Source: a virus. From it: a stretch of 24,239 bases of DNA. The position numbers were made by a program, and so were the translations under genes. The stretch is taken from IMG/VR virus record IMGVR_UViG_3300047509_000032, positions 1-24,239 of that record; one strand, 5' to 3'. The first letter of the stretch is position 1. The number at the start of each line of letters is the position of its first letter. This document shows positions 5,788 to 12,963 of this stretch, piece by piece. The notes beneath the pieces are model-generated. The model was not told the origin of the DNA. It made no database searches and saw only the letters and a program-made list of their open reading frames with translations.

Positions 5788-6017
5788 GGAGTGTCCGATA
5801 CGTCTTTACCCTCATAGTAAAGCTTGCCGGCGCATGTACCAGTGAATTCATCTTGCACAGGGTTAACGTGTGTGTAGCACAACTGAGCTACAGGGCACTG
5901 AGCGCAGATACGCCGCGCGGTATCAAACGCCCCGCGAGACGTAGACGCGAAAAGTGCTACGTCTCCCTTGCACTCAGCTCCGTCATACAGCTCTACGCAC
6001 TCTTTACGGTTCAGCAT
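5508..6017 (-). CDS. WhiB-like Fe-S transcriptional regulator, atypical
   Basis: The 169-residue protein has the WhiB cysteine pattern C16, then 21 residues, C38-x2-C41-x5-C47, which in the family binds a 4Fe-4S cluster and contacts the primary sigma factor. The usual G-V/I-W-G-G turn is replaced by GTCAGKLYYEG (with an extra C62). There is also a long C-terminal extension with a helix-turn-helix look (LNRISKLSGLEKVYVAALVN). Typical WhiB proteins are about 80-130 residues, so this is long. The ATG at 6017 has a fair AAGGA site 7 bases upstream. It reads away from the terminase genes and toward the FmdB-type gene, so it could control one or both units; the targets are inference. The degenerate turn makes the mode of DNA or sigma binding uncertain. 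Confidence 0.75.
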   Translation of the reverse strand: MLNRKECVELYDGAECKGDVALFASTSRGAFDTARRICAQCPVAQLCYTHVNPVQDEFTGTCAGKLYYEGKDVSDTPYALPPPVFRLSDVELLGVEAMIECKFASTEWVGHTTGTLMTICWMLRRKYTLNRISKLSGLEKVYVAALVNAFDDGASPDFKDFIASQISDA

Positions 6018-6086
6018 GAGTAGTTCCTTATCATATCCTTAGCTTACCGCATAAAATGATAAGATAGAGACACCTAGGAGGCAGGA
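6018..6086. promoter_or_regulatory. Divergent promoter region, WhiB-like gene / terminase operon
   Basis: This 69-base gap separates the minus-strand regulator from the plus-strand structural genes. On the + strand TAAGAT at 6060-6065 is a plausible -10, followed by GGAGG before the ATG at 6087. On the - strand TATGAT at 6035-6030 is a plausible -10 for the WhiB-like gene. Neither has a convincing -35. Being next to a WhiB-like gene, it is a natural place for autoregulation (inference). Confidence 0.35.
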
Positions 6087-6671
6087 ATGTGCGCGCACAA
6101 GTTTAAGAACGGGCAGCTATGCCCTAACGAGCCTAAGGACGGGAATCAGTATTGCGGTAGGTGCATAGGAATCTGCAAGGCCGGTCAGGTCAAAAACACT
6201 GCGATAGAGCCGAAGAAAGAACCAAAGGCTGACGCGACAGCACGTAAGCTGCTGCATGAGATCATGCAGCAGAACGACGTTAACATTGAGATCCGTGAGT
6301 GGGATACCAACTTTAACCCGTTCGATGCTCTGCTGGACATTGCTCAGGAGCAGATGCAGTGGAAGGATCTCTGCCTGTCTAAGATCTCTAAGCTCAAGGA
6401 AGACGAATGGCGCTGGGACGGCGACCGCGCGGGAGAACAGATTCGGAGTGAGATCACGCTTTACGAACGAGCCATTGACCGTGCTACCAAGACGCTAGAA
6501 CGCATTGCCCGGCTAGGCATTGAGGACCGTCTGATGCGTATTGCCGAGCGGCAAGCTGCTATTGTCGAAACGGCTATCGTACGGACGCTGCAGGATCTTG
6601 ATCTTCCTATCGAGCTACAGGCTAAAGCGCGTCAGAAGATGGTTATGCACCTAAGGGCTACGCGTGTTTAA
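6087..6671 (+). CDS. Terminase small subunit with N-terminal zinc finger
   Basis: The 194-residue protein starts with a cysteine/histidine cluster (C2, H4, C12, C23, C26, C30) that looks like a zinc-binding domain. It continues with the charged helical body seen in actinophage terminase small subunits (NPFDALLDIAQEQMQWKD, then GEQIRSEITLYERAIDR and RIARLGIEDRL). Such proteins bind the packaging site and load the large subunit. The start has a strong GGAGG site. It overlaps the terminase large subunit by 8 bases (GTG at 6664 before TAA at 6669). The gene order supports the assignment more than sequence similarity alone, and the zinc domain may provide the DNA contact (inference). Confidence 0.7.
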   Translation: MCAHKFKNGQLCPNEPKDGNQYCGRCIGICKAGQVKNTAIEPKKEPKADATARKLLHEIMQQNDVNIEIREWDTNFNPFDALLDIAQEQMQWKDLCLSKISKLKEDEWRWDGDRAGEQIRSEITLYERAIDRATKTLERIARLGIEDRLMRIAERQAAIVETAIVRTLQDLDLPIELQAKARQKMVMHLRATRV

Positions 6672-8244
6672 TAAGCCTGACCTGTTCCATATGGTCGCGG
6701 ACTCCATGGAGTCGGGCCAGAATGACCCGCGCGTTAAGTGGCGTGATACGGCCCGGCCGGATCAGCTCCCGCCAGAGGGCAAGTGGTCTACATGGCTGGT
6801 ACGCGGCGGTCGTGGGTCCGGTAAGACTCACACAGGTGCTTTTACCATGGTCACGTGGATTCTAGATGACCGCGATTCCCTAAATTACGAGCCCGGCGCA
6901 TGGGGTATCGTCGGGCCTACTTTTCAGTCCGCATGGACTGTTTGCGTGGAGGGTGAGTCAGGCATCCTCGCCGCGTTCGGCACTAATATGTCAGAAGTAC
7001 GCCAGGGCAAGTCTAAGTACGTAGCGCACGCATGGCGGTCACACGGTGAGATCCGGCTGCGGGACGGCGACACGATCTACGTCGACTCCGCTAATGATGG
7101 TGCGGACCGCGTGCAGGGTAAGAACCTGAAAGGCGTCTGGTGCGACGAACTCGGCATGTGGGCTAAGTGGGAGCAGGCATGGGACGAAGCCATCATGTAT
7201 GCCTGCCGTAAATCCGGTAGCCGTAAGGTCTGCACGACCACGCCTAAGGTCTCCCGTCCTGCTGCTAAGCTGATCCGCCGCCTGATTCAGGACCCTGACA
7301 TTCCCGTAGCTAAGCTACGTACCGTAGATAACGCGGCAAACCTGTCTGAAGCGTTCATTGACAGCGTTGTCGGACGCGCTAAGGGTACGAGACTTGAGAA
7401 GCAGGAACTTGAGGGTGAACTGCTGGATGACGTGTCAGGCGCTCTGTGGGCATGGCCGCTGCTGGAGAACACGACAGTTCGCGCGTTGCCTGAAGGCGTC
7501 AAGCTGAAGACTGTGTACGTAGGCGTTGACCCCTCTGACGGTAAGGAATCCGGTGACGAGCAGGCTTACACGGTAGTCGGCATGGGAAGCGACAATGAGC
7601 TGTACGTAGTGGAGAGCTGGGGAGACAAGATCAGCCCTAACGCTTTCCTGCGTAAGGCTGTAGATGCCGCAGTACGCTGGGATGCTTCCCTTGTTGTGGA
7701 AAAGAACCACGGTCAGGGCTATCTGGATCTCTCACTCAAGCAGGTCCAGAAAGACATGGGTACTAACCGTCCTGTACTGCTTAAGCAGGCATCTAAGGGT
7801 AAGAAGACACGTGCCGAGCCTGTAGCTGCTCTGTACGAGCGTAAGTTCGTGCACCACGTTAAACCGCTTAAGCGCAATGACGACGGTGATTACGTCGAGG
7901 AAGACCAGTTCGGGGAGCTGGAAGACCAGATGTGCAGCTTTACAGGCGCGTCTGACGAGAAATCTCCTGACAGGCTGGACAGCCTTGTGTGGGCGGTTTT
8001 CCCGTTCCTGCACCACGCATTCGGTAATACAGGCCCGCATAAGCCGCGCGTGCACGTGTGGAACGCTCAGGTACCCGATCCTAAGCCACTTGAGCGCTCA
8101 GACAGGGGCCGTCACTCTTACGTCGAGCCTATCAAGTACGACAGTAATCCTACGCTAGAGGATGAAGAGGATAACTGGGCACCGCCTAACGTCGTGAACA
8201 CCCGGCGAAACGTTCATGAATGGGGTACTGGGGGTATACTGTAA
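6664..8244 (+). CDS. terL: Terminase large subunit (packaging ATPase/nuclease)
   Basis: The 526-residue protein has a Walker A loop RGGRGSGKT (47-55), a Walker B ending CDE (D161, E162) and a TTTP coupling motif (191-194). Its C-terminal RNase H-like nuclease domain has acidic residues D289 (VGVDPS), E346 (VVEKNHGQG) and D436/D439 (PDRLD). It is the motor that cuts and pumps DNA into the prohead through the portal. It starts at a GTG overlapping the small-subunit stop by 8 bases, typical of coupled translation. Length and motifs are complete, with no sign of an intein, unlike the coiled-coil gene nearby. Confidence 0.95.
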   Translation: MFNKPDLFHMVADSMESGQNDPRVKWRDTARPDQLPPEGKWSTWLVRGGRGSGKTHTGAFTMVTWILDDRDSLNYEPGAWGIVGPTFQSAWTVCVEGESGILAAFGTNMSEVRQGKSKYVAHAWRSHGEIRLRDGDTIYVDSANDGADRVQGKNLKGVWCDELGMWAKWEQAWDEAIMYACRKSGSRKVCTTTPKVSRPAAKLIRRLIQDPDIPVAKLRTVDNAANLSEAFIDSVVGRAKGTRLEKQELEGELLDDVSGALWAWPLLENTTVRALPEGVKLKTVYVGVDPSDGKESGDEQAYTVVGMGSDNELYVVESWGDKISPNAFLRKAVDAAVRWDASLVVEKNHGQGYLDLSLKQVQKDMGTNRPVLLKQASKGKKTRAEPVAALYERKFVHHVKPLKRNDDGDYVEEDQFGELEDQMCSFTGASDEKSPDRLDSLVWAVFPFLHHAFGNTGPHKPRVHVWNAQVPDPKPLERSDRGRHSYVEPIKYDSNPTLEDEEDNWAPPNVVNTRRNVHEWGTGGIL

Positions 8245-8260
8245 AGTTAAGGAGGTAGAC

Positions 8261-8332
8261 ATGTATTACGGCTGGGGAAGTGCCGTGTTCCTAGTAGTCC
8301 TCGTACTCGTTCTTTTTCTAATCTTCCATTAA
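8261..8332 (+). CDS. 23-residue membrane microprotein
   Basis: A near-perfect ribosome site (AAGGAGGT) 5 bases upstream and a clean ATG-to-TAA frame support translation. The product has a short MYYGWGS head followed by one strongly hydrophobic helix rich in valine and leucine and ending in histidine. In shape it recalls the very small YjcZ-type membrane peptides of Gram-positive bacteria, but similarity at this length proves nothing. It sits alone between the terminase and portal genes. A TATACT at 8235-8240 could give it its own message. A holin helper or membrane modulator role would be speculation. Confidence 0.6.
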   Translation: MYYGWGSAVFLVVLVLVLFLIFH

Positions 8333-8351
8333 TCTAAACCTAAGGAAGCTA

Positions 8352-9884
8352 ATGTCAACGCGACTCGCGTACGCCGATATTTCTCCTCAGCAAGCCAAAA
8401 AGCTGCTAGGAGCAGAAATCGGTACCCAGTTTGATGTCCACGACCGGATGTTCGCTTACTGGGGTGACGGAATCGTTTTTGACTATTCCACGTGGTCAGA
8501 AGCCGACATGAAGACCATGATCCTGCGTGACGGGCAGGCTGCGGCTCTTGAGGCTGTCCTTACCTTGCCCATCCGTCAGTGCCCGTGGTCCATTATGCCG
8601 ACTAAGGGTGACAAGGGCGAAGCGGAGTTCGTCCGCTCCGTGCTGATGGCACCGCCTATGAGCGGCGGCATGCGCACGCCTATGCAGACTGTAATCGGTC
8701 AGATGACTGCCGCGCAGATTTACAAGAAGGCTTATTTCGAGAAGGTATTCACTATCCGGCCAGATGACGGGATGATTATTTATGACAAGCTGGCTTATCG
8801 TCCGCCGTCTACTTGCCAGGTGCGCCGCAAAGCTGAAAACTCTGAATTTGACGGGTTCAGGCAGCAAGTCTGGCTTTTCGGCGGTCTACTTGCTGACAAG
8901 AACCGACACCTCAAAACTCCCGGTTACGTGGATATACCTCGTCACCGATCCTTCGTCTATATCCACGGCCAGCACCGTGAGCCGCTTCAGGGCGTCTCAG
9001 AACTAGACCTGTGCTACTGGGCATACCAGACTAAGCTTAAGATCCTGTACCTCTGGTACAACTTCATCGAGAACCAGGCGCTACCTAAGGTCGCCGTGTA
9101 CGGCGAAAGCCAGCCTCAGGCTGATGACCGCGCACTGGACCTGGCACAGATGCGTGCGTCTGGCGTTGTCGGCTGGGAGCGTTCCGCGCCCGACATGAAG
9201 ACATTCGACATCATCGAGACTAACGGACGCGGATCTGACCAGTTTCAGGCGGCGCTTAGCTTCCTTGAGACCTGGCAGACAGCTTCCGTGCTCGCTGGCT
9301 TCACAGGCCTGTCCAGTCTAGCTAGCCTTGGTCGAGGTAGTCTTGCCCTGTCCAGTGACCAGTCAGCGTTCTTCCTTAAGAGCAGGCAGGCCATTACGCA
9401 GGAGCTTCAGTCAGATATCACTATTGACCTGATTGCCCCGCTAGTGGCGTACAACTTCGGTTCTGACGCAGCGTTCCCGACGTTCGCTTTCGGCCCGCTG
9501 ATTGACGATAACGCTGCGGCGCTTACCACGATGTTCCAGACGCTTGCCGTCGCGCCTAGCCTTCAGGTGCCTGTGGGCATCATGGACCTTATCACCGAGC
9601 GTATCGCCACGGTTCTTGACCTTGACATTGACGCTGTTGACGAGATCGTGCAGAGCGCGGCTAAGGAGCGCGCTGCACAGGCTGCGGCTAACCCTGGCGG
9701 CATGCCGCCCGGTGCCGCTGCTCAGCTCGGCGGACTCGCGGGCGGTGTTAACGCGGCTACGAACATTGTTCAGAAGGCTCTGAAGCAGTCTGCTAACTCT
9801 CCTAGGGCTAGCATCATGAATCAGCCTTTCACTCAGCCTAACGTTTCTAGCACCGGGGCGGGTAATAACCAGGGCGCTACGTAA
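8352..9884 (+). CDS. Portal protein (DUF935/Mu gp29-like)
   Basis: The 510-residue protein follows the terminase, has the size of a portal, and shows the DUF935-like pattern. Early features are DRMFAYWGDG and LTLPIRQCPWSI; a central helical part follows (AYQTKLKILYLWYNFIENQA), then TGLSSLASLGRGSLALSSDQS and a low-complexity alanine/glycine C-terminus. Portals form the dodecameric ring at the packaging vertex. The ATG at 8352 has an AAGGA site 7 bases upstream. Its stop overlaps the next start (TAATG). The assignment is from position plus fold-level resemblance; the exact family could differ. Confidence 0.8.
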   Translation: MSTRLAYADISPQQAKKLLGAEIGTQFDVHDRMFAYWGDGIVFDYSTWSEADMKTMILRDGQAAALEAVLTLPIRQCPWSIMPTKGDKGEAEFVRSVLMAPPMSGGMRTPMQTVIGQMTAAQIYKKAYFEKVFTIRPDDGMIIYDKLAYRPPSTCQVRRKAENSEFDGFRQQVWLFGGLLADKNRHLKTPGYVDIPRHRSFVYIHGQHREPLQGVSELDLCYWAYQTKLKILYLWYNFIENQALPKVAVYGESQPQADDRALDLAQMRASGVVGWERSAPDMKTFDIIETNGRGSDQFQAALSFLETWQTASVLAGFTGLSSLASLGRGSLALSSDQSAFFLKSRQAITQELQSDITIDLIAPLVAYNFGSDAAFPTFAFGPLIDDNAAALTTMFQTLAVAPSLQVPVGIMDLITERIATVLDLDIDAVDEIVQSAAKERAAQAAANPGGMPPGAAAQLGGLAGGVNAATNIVQKALKQSANSPRASIMNQPFTQPNVSSTGAGNNQGAT

Positions 9885-10096
9885 TGCACTACATAACTGA
9901 ATTGCACGCGCAGGTATTCGCTATAGCTTTCGCGGCAGGTGTTATCGGTAACCTGGTAGCGAGCTTGGTGACAGCCGTGTACCTGCACTTGCGCCTTAAC
10001 CAGCATCACCGTCAACTGAAAGAGCATATAAGCAATGAGCTACGTAGGCGACATGACCACGGAACTAGCGAACAAGCACCACACGGGGGACGGTAA
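9884..10096 (+). CDS. Small single-pass membrane protein
   Basis: The 70-residue product starts at an ATG overlapping the portal stop. One membrane helix (about residues 10-35, FAIAFAAGVIGNLVASLVTAV) is followed by a strongly basic, histidine-rich tail (RLNQHHRQLKEH and RRRHDHG). This N-out/C-in plan fits a small holin or a membrane anchor, but no family is recognised. Its last 62 bases overlap the next gene in another frame, and the cytoplasmic tail coded there is low in structure, so the overlap is tolerable. Confidence 0.55.
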   Translation: MHYITELHAQVFAIAFAAGVIGNLVASLVTAVYLHLRLNQHHRQLKEHISNELRRRHDHGTSEQAPHGGR

Positions 10097-10232
10097 GTTC
10101 GCGGATAAGACCGCAGAACGAGAGCGTATCCTTAAGATTTATCAACACCAGCAGTTGCTACCTGTAACAGGTATACTAGATGAAGCTACGAAAAACAGGC
10201 TTTCTGACGGAAACAAGGCGGCGAATGACTAA
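10035..10232 (+). CDS. Small protein with peptidoglycan-binding-like repeat
   Basis: The 65-residue frame ends with ILKIYQHQQLLPVTGILDEATKNRL, which resembles the PG_binding_1 helix-loop (a Q-x-L-x-V-x-G-x-x-D-x-x-T pattern). The start could be the ATG at 10035 or at 10053; neither has a good ribosome site, and both lie inside the preceding membrane-protein gene. Its stop overlaps the ATG of the next gene. A membrane protein followed by a wall-binding-like protein would suit a lysis pair, but the domain is short and the call is tentative. Confidence 0.5.
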   Translation: MSYVGDMTTELANKHHTGDGKFADKTAERERILKIYQHQQLLPVTGILDEATKNRLSDGNKAAND

Positions 10233-10627
10233 TGGCTTATCCAACTACACCGGGTCAGTCCCTTAATGCTGTGGCTGTGACTAGCACGGCATCTACCGGC
10301 GTCGGCACTACGCAGGCGGTGGGGGCGACCGTAGGTACGGCTGGTACGCACGCGGCTGTATTTACTGTCACATTGTTCAATCAGGGCGCTAATAGCGAAG
10401 CCGAACTCGTGCTTGTTATCGAGGGTAATCTTGACGGCTCGACATGGGTTAACCTAGGTAGCATGACTGTAGAGGCTAACGGAGTGTACCTGCTTGTACC
10501 TAGCACAGGTTCGGGCACTACTGCTAAGACACCGATGGCTAACCTGCGCTGCTCTGCTTACTTTAAGGGTTTCGGAACTAGTAGCCCTACGGCTACTGTC
10601 ACGGCTTGGATTGGAAGTACCATATAA
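10232..10627 (+). CDS. Beta-sandwich structural protein
   Basis: The 131-residue protein is almost all beta-prone and rich in threonine, alanine and glycine, with the motif VIEGNLDGSTWVNLG. The same x-DG-x-T/V-TW strand recurs in the gene at 15750, pointing to a shared Ig-like or jelly-roll fold used in decoration or tail-tip proteins. It overlaps the previous stop (TAATGG) and the following spike gene (TAATG). Being immediately before a tailspike, it might be a spike connector; alternatively it decorates the capsid. Confidence 0.5.
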   Translation: MAYPTTPGQSLNAVAVTSTASTGVGTTQAVGATVGTAGTHAAVFTVTLFNQGANSEAELVLVIEGNLDGSTWVNLGSMTVEANGVYLLVPSTGSGTTAKTPMANLRCSAYFKGFGTSSPTATVTAWIGSTI

Positions 10628-11757
10628 TGGCTGGTCCATATTATTTTGACATAAGTCAGGCTCCCTACTCCGCTATCGGCGACGGCGTTACCGACCACAC
10701 TACAGTCATCAACCAGGCTATTAAGGACGCTGGCGCGCTTACTACTAGCGTTAACCACGGCACTCCTACTAACTCCACCGTATTCTTCCCGGCCGGTATT
10801 TACATTACCAAGCAGGTTGTAATGTATCCCGGTGTCACGCTACAGGGTGTAGGTTCCGGTTCTTACGGCGTTCCTGGCGGAAACATGGACGCGCCCGGCT
10901 GGGGAACCTCTGTTCTTAAGCTAGCGGCTAACACCAACGATAACTTTATCTTGCTCGCTGACGGCGTTAACTACTGTCGTTTCTATGACATGGCGTTTGA
11001 CGGCAGTAAGAGTAATAACACATTCAACGCAGGTTCAGGGCTAGCTAACGGTATCCATATCGCGGATGGCGCGGGCGGCCAGGAATCCCAGATGATCATG
11101 GAACGCTGCTTTGTTTTCAACACGGTAGGTTCCGGTATCTACATGGGACACAACCGGCGTGCTAACAAGGTTTTCCAGAGCGTTGTCAACTACTCTGGCA
11201 TTGACGGCATTCAGGTCGCCGGATCGGACAACACGATTCAGAACAACATCCTCGGCTCTAATGTCCGTGCTAACGTGTGCCTTGGTACTAATACTGCCGT
11301 TCACTGGGGTGCTAACTCTGCCCCTAACTCAGCGGCGGTTACGCACGTACTCAACAATGACATTTACGGCAACACTAACAGTCCTTTTACTCAGGTCGGT
11401 ATTGCTCTCGGCTTGGGCACATGGGGCAGCATTATCATGGAAAACGGTCTTGACCGTCACCAGTATGAAGGTATCTCTGCTTATGACGGTACTACTACTG
11501 TAGCTGTCGGTAATTGTTTCCACAGCAACGGCATAGCTGTAGATAATACCTACGGCCATATTGGACTAGCGACTAACGTATCCAGCATTGCCATTAGCTC
11601 CAATAGCTTCGGCCCGCTAGACGGCGGTATCACCAATAAGGCTAACTACGGAGTGTATAATCAGACTAGTAAGGGTGTCACGGCTGTAGTTGGCGATTAC
11701 GGCGTTATCTTCCCTGGCTCTGTCGCTGGTACCGCTAACGCCGGACTGCATAACTAA
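10627..11757 (+). CDS. Beta-helix tailspike (pectate-lyase-like)
   Basis: Counted from the ATG at 10627 (overlapping the previous stop by one base), the product has 376 residues. Its start (YSAIGDGVTDHTTVINQAI) and the following STVFFPAGIYITKQVV and YPGVTLQGVGSG match the opening turns of pectate-lyase/pectin-lyase right-handed beta-helix proteins. Phages use these as depolymerising or binding spikes. Repeating N-x-I/V strands and surface asparagines continue to the C-terminus (NNIYGN-type turns). No large N-terminal virion-attachment domain is present, unlike the spike at 16375. A frame start 21 bases earlier (10606) is less likely because it overlaps more. Confidence 0.75.
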   Translation: MAGPYYFDISQAPYSAIGDGVTDHTTVINQAIKDAGALTTSVNHGTPTNSTVFFPAGIYITKQVVMYPGVTLQGVGSGSYGVPGGNMDAPGWGTSVLKLAANTNDNFILLADGVNYCRFYDMAFDGSKSNNTFNAGSGLANGIHIADGAGGQESQMIMERCFVFNTVGSGIYMGHNRRANKVFQSVVNYSGIDGIQVAGSDNTIQNNILGSNVRANVCLGTNTAVHWGANSAPNSAAVTHVLNNDIYGNTNSPFTQVGIALGLGTWGSIIMENGLDRHQYEGISAYDGTTTVAVGNCFHSNGIAVDNTYGHIGLATNVSSIAISSNSFGPLDGGITNKANYGVYNQTSKGVTAVVGDYGVIFPGSVAGTANAGLHN

Positions 11758-11765
11758 GGATTAAA

Positions 11766-12521
11766 ATGAAGGTTCAGATTAGGCCGTCGGCTAAGAAGGC
11801 CGGAAGCAAGTCTCCGACTTCAGCAAGCCGTAAGCAGCTTGAGAGTGCGGGCGAGGCAATGCCGGGCGGTCGTTACCCGATCCCCAACGTTGATTTCCTC
11901 AAGCGTGCGGTCCGGTCTATCGGACGTACCCCGCCCGGTAAGCGCGCTGCTGTCGTGTCGTGGATTAAGAAGCGCGCTTCAGCTCTCGGGCAGCCTAAGC
12001 TCGCGGCTAACCTGTCCAATGCTGCGGACTACGCGCTGAACCTGGCCAATCAGAAGGACGCTGACGCTATCGAGCTTGCCGGCGCTCCGGGCGGAAGCGG
12101 GGATACTCTTCCGCAGGGTGGCACTAAGAAAGAGACTGTCGATTTCAAGAACCTGAAGACTAAGGATTTCCAGTCTAAGGTTAAGAAGACTGCCCTAAAG
12201 ACCAAGAGCGGCAAGATGAACTACGCTAAGCTCCGTGCTCAGGGTTATGACAAGAAGACTTCTAAGGCTGCTGCGCTGAAGCACGAGCAGGGACTTATCA
12301 ACTCAGAAATGAGTAACCCGCAGGGCGCGCTTAACCTAGCTAACTTTGATACTGACGATGTGCAGGGCAAGCTCGGCCTGAAGAGTCCGGGCAGCCTGAA
12401 GGTCTATGCTAAGGCGCGTAAGAAGGGCCTCCCTCATAACGTTGCCTTGCAAGCCGCAAAGCACACGGACAAGAAGGCCAAGGATTCCGGGATGGCGAAC
12501 GCTAACGCCCCAAAAGCGTAA
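11766..12521 (+). CDS. Basic structural protein, zero-frame product
   Basis: This 251-residue, lysine- and alanine-rich protein lies between the spike and the prohead protease. Residues about 31-76 read MPGGRYPIPNVDFLKRAVRSI, then GRTPPGKRAAVVSWIKKRASALG. That is the pattern of a short domain often found in phage head-region proteins (MPDG-x-FPI-x-N-x-x-DL-x-NA, GR, then a basic helix). The middle holds KTKSGKMNYAKLRAQGYDKKTSKAAALKHEQG-like basic helices, suggesting nucleic acid or capsid contact. It ends at a TAA directly after a slippery CCCAAAA, so a longer frameshifted form is probable. Function is not established. Confidence 0.6.
   Translation: MKVQIRPSAKKAGSKSPTSASRKQLESAGEAMPGGRYPIPNVDFLKRAVRSIGRTPPGKRAAVVSWIKKRASALGQPKLAANLSNAADYALNLANQKDADAIELAGAPGGSGDTLPQGGTKKETVDFKNLKTKDFQSKVKKTALKTKSGKMNYAKLRAQGYDKKTSKAAALKHEQGLINSEMSNPQGALNLANFDTDDVQGKLGLKSPGSLKVYAKARKKGLPHNVALQAAKHTDKKAKDSGMANANAPKA
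12509..12515 (+). other. Candidate -1 ribosomal frameshift site
   Basis: The zero frame reads GCC CCA AAA GCG TAA, so C CCA AAA is a canonical X XXY YYZ slippery heptamer, placed 3 bases before the stop codon. A slip of -1 enters a frame that stays open for 142 more codons and codes a sensible protein. The 13 bases CCCAAAAGCGTAA are identical to those at the tail-chaperone frameshift site (23275-23287). No clear downstream stimulatory stem is obvious by eye. Confidence 0.6.
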
Positions 12522-12943
12522 CGGAACTGTCCAAGTCCGGTTCGGGTAACTACGGCCACGGGTTTAAGCCTAAGACCGAATCGGCGGCCAGTTCCCACTA
12601 CCACGGCTACCCTAACGAATGGCACGGCCCCAAGCGCAAGTACAACAACTCACGACGTAAGAGCATGGGCAATCACGGCGGCGGCATTCCAAAGGGCGCT
12701 AAGAACCGTGCCGGTACCAAGGGAACTTCTGCGGGATCTGCCGACAAGGGCAGTAACAAGTTTAGCGTCGGTGACCACGTTAGGGTGCACGCTGGGGTGC
12801 ATACAGGTATTGAGGGAAAGGTCAGGCGCACGCTTGGAGTTAACCACGTGCACGTCGTACCTAAGAGTGGCCGGTCTTTCATTGCGCACGTCAGAAACGT
12901 AGGCACAGTACACACTAAGCATTTCCACGCTGGTGTTGGGTAA
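12515..12943 (+). CDS. KOW-like extension made by -1 frameshift
   Basis: This frame has no ATG, GTG or TTG between its upstream stop (12503) and the ATG at 12665, yet 12515-12664 already reads like protein (SGSGNYGHGFKPKTE, SHYHGYPNEWHGPKRKY), so frameshifting from the preceding gene is the best explanation. The fusion would have 392 residues. The C-terminal part has FSVGDHVRVHAGVHTGIEGK, a KOW-like beta-barrel motif of the type seen in ribosomal protein L24 and NusG, in a glycine/histidine/lysine-rich setting. An independent start at 12665 would give 92 residues, but only a weak ribosome site precedes it. Confidence 0.6.
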   Translation, partial: SVTELSKSGSGNYGHGFKPKTESAASSHYHGYPNEWHGPKRKYNNSRRKSMGNHGGGIPKGAKNRAGTKGTSAGSADKGSNKFSVGDHVRVHAGVHTGIEGKVRRTLGVNHVHVVPKSGRSFIAHVRNVGTVHTKHFHAGVG

Positions 12944-12951
12944 CGTTAGGA

Positions 12952-12957
12952 TATAAT
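12952..12957 (+). promoter_or_regulatory. TATAAT -10 giving a probably leaderless message
   Basis: A perfect TATAAT ends 6 bases before the ATG at 12964, and no Shine-Dalgarno lies between, so transcription would begin at the start codon. No good -35 is visible. The same arrangement (-10, six bases, ATG) occurs before the FmdB-type gene on the other strand. Confidence 0.45.
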
Positions 12958-12963
12958 TACAAC

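Noticed and set aside
12665-12943. Independent KOW gene starting at the ATG at 12665
   Set aside because: The preceding 150 bases of the same frame already read as protein, and a canonical slippery site links them to the upstream gene; the ATG has only a weak ribosome site. It is kept as an alternative in the feature entry.
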